Assembly (NCBI GenBank): GCA_029851415.1
Contig: CM056741.1
Span: 144,510,522 to 144,574,521 of the forward strand
DNA: 64,000 nt
Direction: 5' to 3'
Source: Eretmocerus hayati
Lineage: Eukaryota > Arthropoda > Insecta > Hymenoptera > Aphelinidae
The position numbers and the translations under genes are program-made. The notes beneath the pieces were generated by a model. That model searched no databases. It was not told the DNA's origin and worked only from the letters and a program-made list of their open reading frames with translations. The stretch's first letter is position 1. The number at the start of each line of letters is the position of its first letter. Shown piece by piece: positions 59,201-64,000 of this stretch.

Positions 59201-62200
59201 CCTCAAAAACCCCCCAGTGACTCATCTCTCCGGCCCTTTGTCTGTGTCTGTGTGTGTGTGTGTGTTGTTTTTTTTTTTTGCGCCACGCTTTCTCTTCTAC
59301 ACTCCACTTTATCGATTTTTGCTTTTCTACAAGTTGCATAGAATCACTCAGAGATGAGACCAGTGATTTGTCTGGTCTCCTCTCCAAATCGAATCTGATT
59401 TAAACGTTTTTTGAGGTAAAATCGCTGAAATTGTGTACTTTCATACTAAAATATCTCTTTCTAACTTCACCTTACCCCAATTTTGATTGCCTAGGCTATG
59501 GTTTTTTTGGCTCAATCTATCTTTTGGTTAATACCGAAATTCCATTCAAACTCCATCAACGTAAATTTTTATAAAAAAACCAAAATTTCCAACAAAAACA
59601 GCAATTTGAGCATGTTTAGACCTATTCTATCGAAATTCTGTTTTAACCAAATTACACGTTTTGCTAAAAAAACCTTACTTTAGGTAGCCCAAATCCCGAT
59701 AACTATTTTCCTTCAAAAAAATAACTCAAAATATACAAAAATATTTTTTTCAATATTCATACTTTCCTCATATCTCTCCTCTAAATTACTTTATTCAAAT
59801 TTTACTCAACTAAGTTGATACTTTTTCATCGTTCTAAATCGATTGGTTGATACCGAATTTTCTCAAAATCCGTTAATCCGATTTATTTCCGAAAAATCCA
59901 AATTTTTTCAAAATACTCCATTTTTATAATCCTTACACCAACTATATTCAAATTTGCCCTCAACCATACTACATATATTCCATGGAAAACCCTAGTTTAG
60001 GTCATCTGAATTCCCCTAAAAGGCAATCTCCTTATGATAACTCAAAATATTAGAAGGAAATCGCATCTAAAATTCATTTTCCGCTATTACCCACCCCCTA
60101 AAGTAATATATACAAATTTTACTCAACTAAGTTTATACTTTTTCATCGTTCTAAATCGATTAGTTGATAACGAATTTCTCAAAATCCTTTTAAATACATT
60201 CAAAATCCAATTTATTCCCGAAAAATCCAAATTTTTTCTAAAAACTCCATTTTTATGATCTTCTCACCAACTGTATCAAAATTTTCCCTCAACCAGACTA
60301 CATATCTTCCATGAAAAACCCCAGTTTAGGTCATCTTAATTCCCCTAAAAGTGAATCTCGTAATAATAACACAAAATATTAGAAGAAAATTGCAGCTAAA
60401 ATTCATTTTATCCTCATATCTCCCTCTACAACTAATCTATATATCCACCTTTTAATGGACTAGAGAGATACTTTTCCCTCATTCTACATCGATTGGTTGG
60501 ATCCAATCATTGGATTGTGAGTGTGATATGAAATGCAATTAAATTAGATTAAAATATATAACTATTTTGTAGGAATCCCAATCATCATTTTGGAATTTGA
60601 TCAGTTTTGCAAATTTCTCATTAGTTTCAGTGAACCTCTTAAACTATTTCGCTAAGAGAAAGCATTCTGCTCCTCTCATTTAGCAGCGTATTTTTTACTT
60701 ACATCGATTATTCAATACTACATCAGTAAAAATGCCTAGTAAGTCGAAATAGTCAGGAGTAGAAGAAGAAATTTACTTTTAATAAGAAGTAAGTAGAACT
60801 GAATATCTCAAAAAAGTACGCTCACTTTTTTCCGAAAAAGTTTTTGAGAGTAGTTTCAAGTATAAAGAAGATGATGAATTGACGTGGATGGCCCCTTTTG
60901 CCTGAGAGAGGGTCAAAGGATCTTGTTAAAAGAAAATCACCGATTTGGAAGAAAAAAACGTCTTACTGACCCTCTACTTGAGTTACATTGTCAATCTAAT
61001 GACCAAGGTATTATGCTGTCGTTTTGATGACATGTAAAATACCGCATACATTTGTGGCTGTAAAAAGATTTTTGAGTATCGTCATCACAAAACAATGTCA
61101 TCGCACAAGTAGTTAATCTATTTTGGATTTTATCTTGAATAATGCAGAATCGATGGGAAAAAGTGATTAGAGGGTAAAAAAACAAGACCGTTGGGTGTCG
61201 AATGAGATAATGTGCAGTAATATCACCTGATCCGATTTCAAGAATAATTGACAATTAGATGAGTAAAAACCAGAACATTTTCTAATAGTTATCCGTCAAA
61301 TTTTCCAAATCAATCCCTACCTTTGGTTATCGAGCGGTTCTGGGAATTTTGGATTTTGATTTTCTGAAAAATCGGCCTCCCGCACATGAGAATTTCTGAT
61401 ACCAGTAACGACAGGAACTTTCACTCACCCTTTGAGCTTGCTCGTATACGTTTTATTTGGGGAATCGCGGAGTACTGAAGCGTCAATTTGACGATATAAT
61501 CTCGTTGAAGGGTTAGTAAGACGTTCATCCTTTTGAAAGTGACTCGATAATATGACCTATTTCGAATAAAATTTTTTGACTCGCTCTCAGGAAGAAAGGG
61601 CCAACTGTACCAATTCCGACATCTTTTTTATGTTCAAAACTATTCTCGAGGAATTTTTTGGACAGAAAAATGAGTTAGTCATTTGAGATTAAAAATTTTT
61701 CTAATTTTGCATGGAAAGAGACTTTCTTGCTCTACTCCCTGATTATTTCGATTTTTAGACATTTTCCCTGATGGAGCATCATGTAACTAATGTAGTTGAA
61801 CAAGATTTGAGTGATTACATTGATTAGACTTCGAATGATTGAGTTTTGCTTAATATTATAGCCTCAATTCTCGATTTGGGACCTCTATCGGAAAATTCGC
61901 TCATCCTCGAAGGGAAAAAAGATTCCAGGTGAAACAAAAACTACGTGCCCCTTCAATCTGTCCATAGAATCATATATTTCATCACTGAAACGGTAAGTGA
62001 TTCAAGTATTTTTCACAGCCTGATCTTGTATGGGATCGGTTTTATTTGACTAAATTGTGATGGGTAAGACCAAGTTTGATAGAAATCAATACTACTGCAA
62101 TCACCAACTAGATCTCAATGATTTCGTTGCAGAACCAACTTTTGGACACCAGGATGACATTCAAATGTTTGGAAAATTGAGTTTCAGTGTAAGCATAGTA

Positions 62201-62554
62201 AAAAGCGTACAAATTAGACAATCAAAAAATCTCGACTTTCAGTTTTTGTTCCCTCAAAAAGTCATCATTTTTGTAGAACTTGTCGTGTGTCAATACAGTT
62301 TTCAGAAATATTTTTCTGATGCTTTCCTACAAGATTTATCTCGAAAAATTGGAAATCGCGTTTACCCATGCAATAAAATAGACATCTGCAATAAGGGAGT
62401 TAAAGGATGAGAAATGACTAGAGGTAACTTTTGTCCTTGATGAGATCCAAATTCTCATGATTCATAACCAAGACTAATAAAGGACACTCACGGTCAATAA
62501 GACGTTGAAGACGTACAGGGAGTACTTGATCGATTTCATGCTACACGACACCAT
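53146..62554 (-). CDS. Tetraspanin, 236 aa, five exons
   Basis: Exons on the minus strand: 62554-62492, 54891-54703, 54465-54295, 53610-53389, 53211-53146. All introns are phase 0 with GT-AG ends (donors gtgagt, gtaaat, gttcgt, gtaact). The joined protein has the tetraspanin layout: Cys-containing N-terminus (MVSCSMKSIKYSLYVFN); TM1 about 12-36; small loop; TM2 about 50-72 ending in the conserved GCYGAVKE; TM3 about 81-106; large extracellular loop 107-201 with CCG at 144-146, paired Cys at 169-170, and Cys at 177 and 189 (six in all); TM4 about 202-226; short basic tail. Tetraspanins organise membrane microdomains through partner proteins. Length and six-Cys loop fit the insect Tsp42E/CD63-like class, but the exact orthologue is not established. 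The loop has no N-glycosylation sequon. The third donor (gttcgt) is weak, yet the join restores the expected Q-x-x-F-x-CCG spacing. Confidence 0.95.
53389..53610 (-). CDS. Tetraspanin exon 4 (CCG motif, disulfide loop, TM4 start)
   Basis: 74 codons between a tttgcag acceptor and a gtaact donor. Starts FMCCGIKSATEW and contains PRSCC, DC and DGCF, the full Cys set of the large loop, then the start of TM4 (LLIGVIIGITIIE). Confidence 0.95.
53840..53880. repeat. Perfect 13-bp hairpin in tetraspanin intron 3
   Basis: CGTTTTGGGGCAC (53840-53852) and its exact reverse complement GTGCCCCAAAACG (53868-53880) with a 15-nt loop. Function unknown. Confidence 0.55.
54295..54465 (-). CDS. Tetraspanin exon 3 (TM3 and first half of large loop)
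   Basis: 57 codons between a ttttcag acceptor and a gttcgt donor. TM3 is FAVAVLVIFFVQIILGIIVM. The rest is a helical part of the large loop ending in WDAVQTK, which leads directly into the CCG motif of the next exon. Confidence 0.93.
54587..54656 (-). repeat. 70-nt hairpin in tetraspanin intron 2
   Basis: On the minus strand CCGTCACC and GAAAAATACATG pair with CATGTATTTTTC and GGTGACGG, separated by an internal loop and a 13-nt apical loop. The size is like a pre-miRNA, but I do not recognise a known miRNA. A second small hairpin (GATGCTTCA/TGAAGCATC) lies beside it at about 54526-54560. Confidence 0.5.
54703..54891 (-). CDS. Tetraspanin exon 2 (TM1 end, small loop, TM2)
   Basis: 63 codons between a ttgcag acceptor and a gtaaat donor. 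Starts ISGLGIIITGAVVL, the end of TM1. Includes the small extracellular loop and TM2 with GCYGAVKER, the family's cytosolic-loop signature. Confidence 0.95.
55920..56478. mobile_element. CACTG-ended element 3 (in tetraspanin intron 1)
   Basis: Starts CACTGTAAAAAATGTTGAA and ends GAAAATTTTTTACAGTG, flanked by CA on both sides. The subterminal repeats differ from the other two copies: CTTGTAAATTTAC units and TACCAGTCTCAGACTGGTA palindromes on the left, matched by GTATCCAACTATTACCCTCT and ACAAGCCGCTTGTAAATTTAC-like DNA on the right. No transposase. Confidence 0.72.
59249..59279. repeat. (TG)n and T12 tract
   Basis: (TG)8 at 59249-59264 followed by T12 at 59268-59279, in tetraspanin intron 1. 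Read with the minus-strand gene these are (CA)n and poly-A. Confidence 0.85.
59480..60520. repeat. ~320-bp AT-rich tandem repeat (three units plus partial)
   Basis: The marker TTGGTTRATACCGAA recurs at 59524, 59843, 60160 (as TTAGTTGATAACGAA) and, more diverged, 60493: spacings 319, 317 and 333 bp. Accompanying blocks recur in order: ACTCAACTAAGTT, CATCGTTCTAAATCGATT, CCGAAAAATCCAAATTTTTT, AGTTTAGGTCATCT, AATTCCCCTAAAAG. The two central units are most similar. It lies in tetraspanin intron 1. Confidence 0.75.
62492..62554 (-). CDS. Tetraspanin exon 1 (start codon, N-terminus)
   Basis: 21 codons from ATG at 62554 to a perfect gtgagt donor. It encodes the cytosolic N-terminus and the start of TM1. 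Cys4 is a likely palmitoylation site by family analogy. The exon is too short for ordinary ORF detection and was found by translating upstream of the first long intron. Confidence 0.9.
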
Positions 62555-62559
62555 CTTGA

Positions 62560-63610
62560 ACGCTCAGTCCTTCCAAAACAGTTGAATCAAAACTATTGTC
62601 CTCTATCAACTGGAATTCGATGTCCACTATATCTTCACGCACTCAAAATACCACCGTAGTACCACAAAATCCACCTATCTCACAACGAACAAAGTAATCC
62701 AAAGCCTCTCGAGTCCAAAGTTGGAACAATTGCAGATCTCGCGTCCGATTCGAAGGGCTTGCAAGTTGGCGCGCAACAGACGCGCCTGTTCTTTGTTCGC
62801 GGCCCGTGAGCTTTGTGCAGTACCAAGTATCCAAACCGCGTACCAAATGTCCCTCGCTATACGGGGGGTAGTCTCGGACAAAATGGACTTGTATCTCCAC
62901 TCATATTCACGCAAACTCAGTAGCGATTGCAGGCTACGATAAGCCAGGAGGTAACGACCGAGATGATCGATCGCGCTGGTGTGTACGTATGTACTTGCGT
63001 TTAGACATGTGTGTACATATGTATCACAAGTACATAAGCGAGGCCACTTTGGTACCTAATGGAGAACGCGACATGCCGATTTCCTGGCTTGTCATTGGTC
63101 AAAGTGTCGCGCTGGCCGTGTATTGGCTTTCACCCACGCCACGGTATCTATGGCTACGCAAAAGACCAAAGCACCAGAAGGTTCTACTCGACTCCTACGA
63201 TGTGTGATGACCGTGTGATGGGGATGGTATATCCTGCGCGCGAGGGTGGCAAGAAAAAACCGGTGACCGCGATATTATATATGGGGAGCGATGCGCTCGG
63301 CAGCGCGAGGTCATTGAATTGCGCGCGCGAGAGTGTCTGTCTGTTCGATCGGACGACCTGCAGAACCGCGACCGGCCTCCCTTGGGGCGTCGCAGAGACA
63401 CCGTTTTACTCCCAGCTATTTTCATATGCATGGTATATTCTATTCTATAGCCTCGATATATCGTGGAACTCCACGAGAATTGTGCATCCAAGTTATAGCC
63501 TATGGCGATCGTTATACGTTTTGCTGTGGACTCGTTGTGACGACGACGACGTCAATAATATTGCGCACGAGACTTGTTCGCCATCTGCGATTTTGAGGAC
63601 GTTATTTCCC
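62560..63610 (-). promoter_or_regulatory. Probable 5' UTR/promoter region of the tetraspanin gene
   Basis: Directly upstream of the start codon. 62690-62850 and 63190-63610 are CpG-rich compared with the AT-rich intron. Several frames overlap on both strands without domains. The promoter role is inferred from position and composition; the transcription start cannot be fixed by eye. Confidence 0.35.
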
Positions 63611-64000
63611 TAGATTTTCTTGTACCCTGATGTGGCCGTGGTGTATCATCTGAACTATGGAGATACTGGAAAAAGAATTTTTCATCCATGCGCTTTACGC
63701 AAACTTTGTTGATTACATCGATTGGCTTGATTAAAATAGCGCGATGAGTGTGCTAGAAAAAATTATCCGACGGTTATGGATGTACCGTAGAATCAATACA
63801 ATGTCGATACCTTGAATGGGCGTTCTAGCAATTTTTATTTGCCTGCGTCTATCACTACTAGAAGCTTCCGTGAAAGTTTACCAGGCTCATTGTCGTTCAA
63901 TAAAGTCTATTGTTGTTGTTACATGTATACGACAAAGAATTTCTTATCCATGACAATCAAAATCTGTAGTCTATATGCAATCTAGAAGGGAATTTCTTTT

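Noticed and set aside
62057..62410. 117-codon plus-strand frame
   Set aside because: Lies within the tetraspanin's first intron on the opposite strand, AT-rich, with no domain.
62643..62914. Overlapping 70-85-codon frames upstream of the tetraspanin start
   Set aside because: Several frames on both strands are open because of GC content; more likely 5' UTR/promoter.
1..64000. CRISPR arrays, rRNA genes, retroviral or LINE genes
   Set aside because: Looked for and not seen: no regularly spaced direct repeats with unique spacers, no rRNA-like blocks, and no reverse transcriptase motif in any frame.

Overview
ORGANISM. This is nuclear eukaryotic DNA, most likely from an insect. Coding sequence is very sparse, the one clear gene has GT-AG introns, a nuclear-type tRNA-Val is present, and the DNA is AT-rich with frequent CpG islets, many microsatellites and many small terminal-inverted-repeat (TIR) elements. 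A hymenopteran is my guess from the overall texture; no feature proves it. There is no bacterial operon, CRISPR array, phage or retroviral gene. GENES. I can support one multi-exon protein gene, a five-exon tetraspanin on the minus strand (53146-62554, 236 aa, all introns phase 0, first intron 7.6 kb), and one RNA gene, tRNA-Val(UAC), on the minus strand at 51566-51637. A possible small single-pass membrane protein or first exon lies at 126-386 (minus) and may continue off the left edge. LAYOUT. 1-14.4 kb is mostly unrecognised noncoding DNA with small hairpin or MITE-like repeats (4.4-4.7, 6.1, 7.0 kb) and one 820-bp TIR element (9.3-10.1 kb). 14.4-17.9 kb is a 3.5-kb foldback element with ~650-bp inverted arms. 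It carries a ~170-bp tandem repeat and a nested 1.1-kb foldback element whose core is a GGAAT pentamer array facing an ATTCC array. 18-29 kb has no recognised gene. 29.1-35.8 kb holds a small MITE, two more copies of the 820-bp TIR family, a dispersed hairpin repeat, and a 964-bp hAT-type element with a clean 8-bp target duplication. 35.8-40.3 kb is CpG-rich and noncoding as far as I can see. 40.4-51.2 kb is a dense repeat block: a TAA-flanked MITE, an inverted duplication, two long palindromes (1.5 and 1.8 kb), a second CACTG-ended element and several hairpins. 51.5-62.6 kb is the tRNA and the tetraspanin gene. Its introns contain a third CACTG-ended element, a ~320-bp tandem repeat and small hairpins. 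62.6-63.6 kb, upstream of the tetraspanin start, is CpG-rich and promoter-like. MAIN INTEREST. The window is rich in palindromic (foldback) mobile elements. Three share a CACTGTAAAAA terminus but carry different palindromic subterminal repeats. At least four foldback or CACTG elements are flanked by 2-bp duplications, in one case confirmed by a gapless comparison with an uninterrupted copy of the target repeat. Two insertions (a hAT element and an 820-bp TIR element) interrupt members of the same hairpin repeat family, so their relative order of insertion can be read directly.
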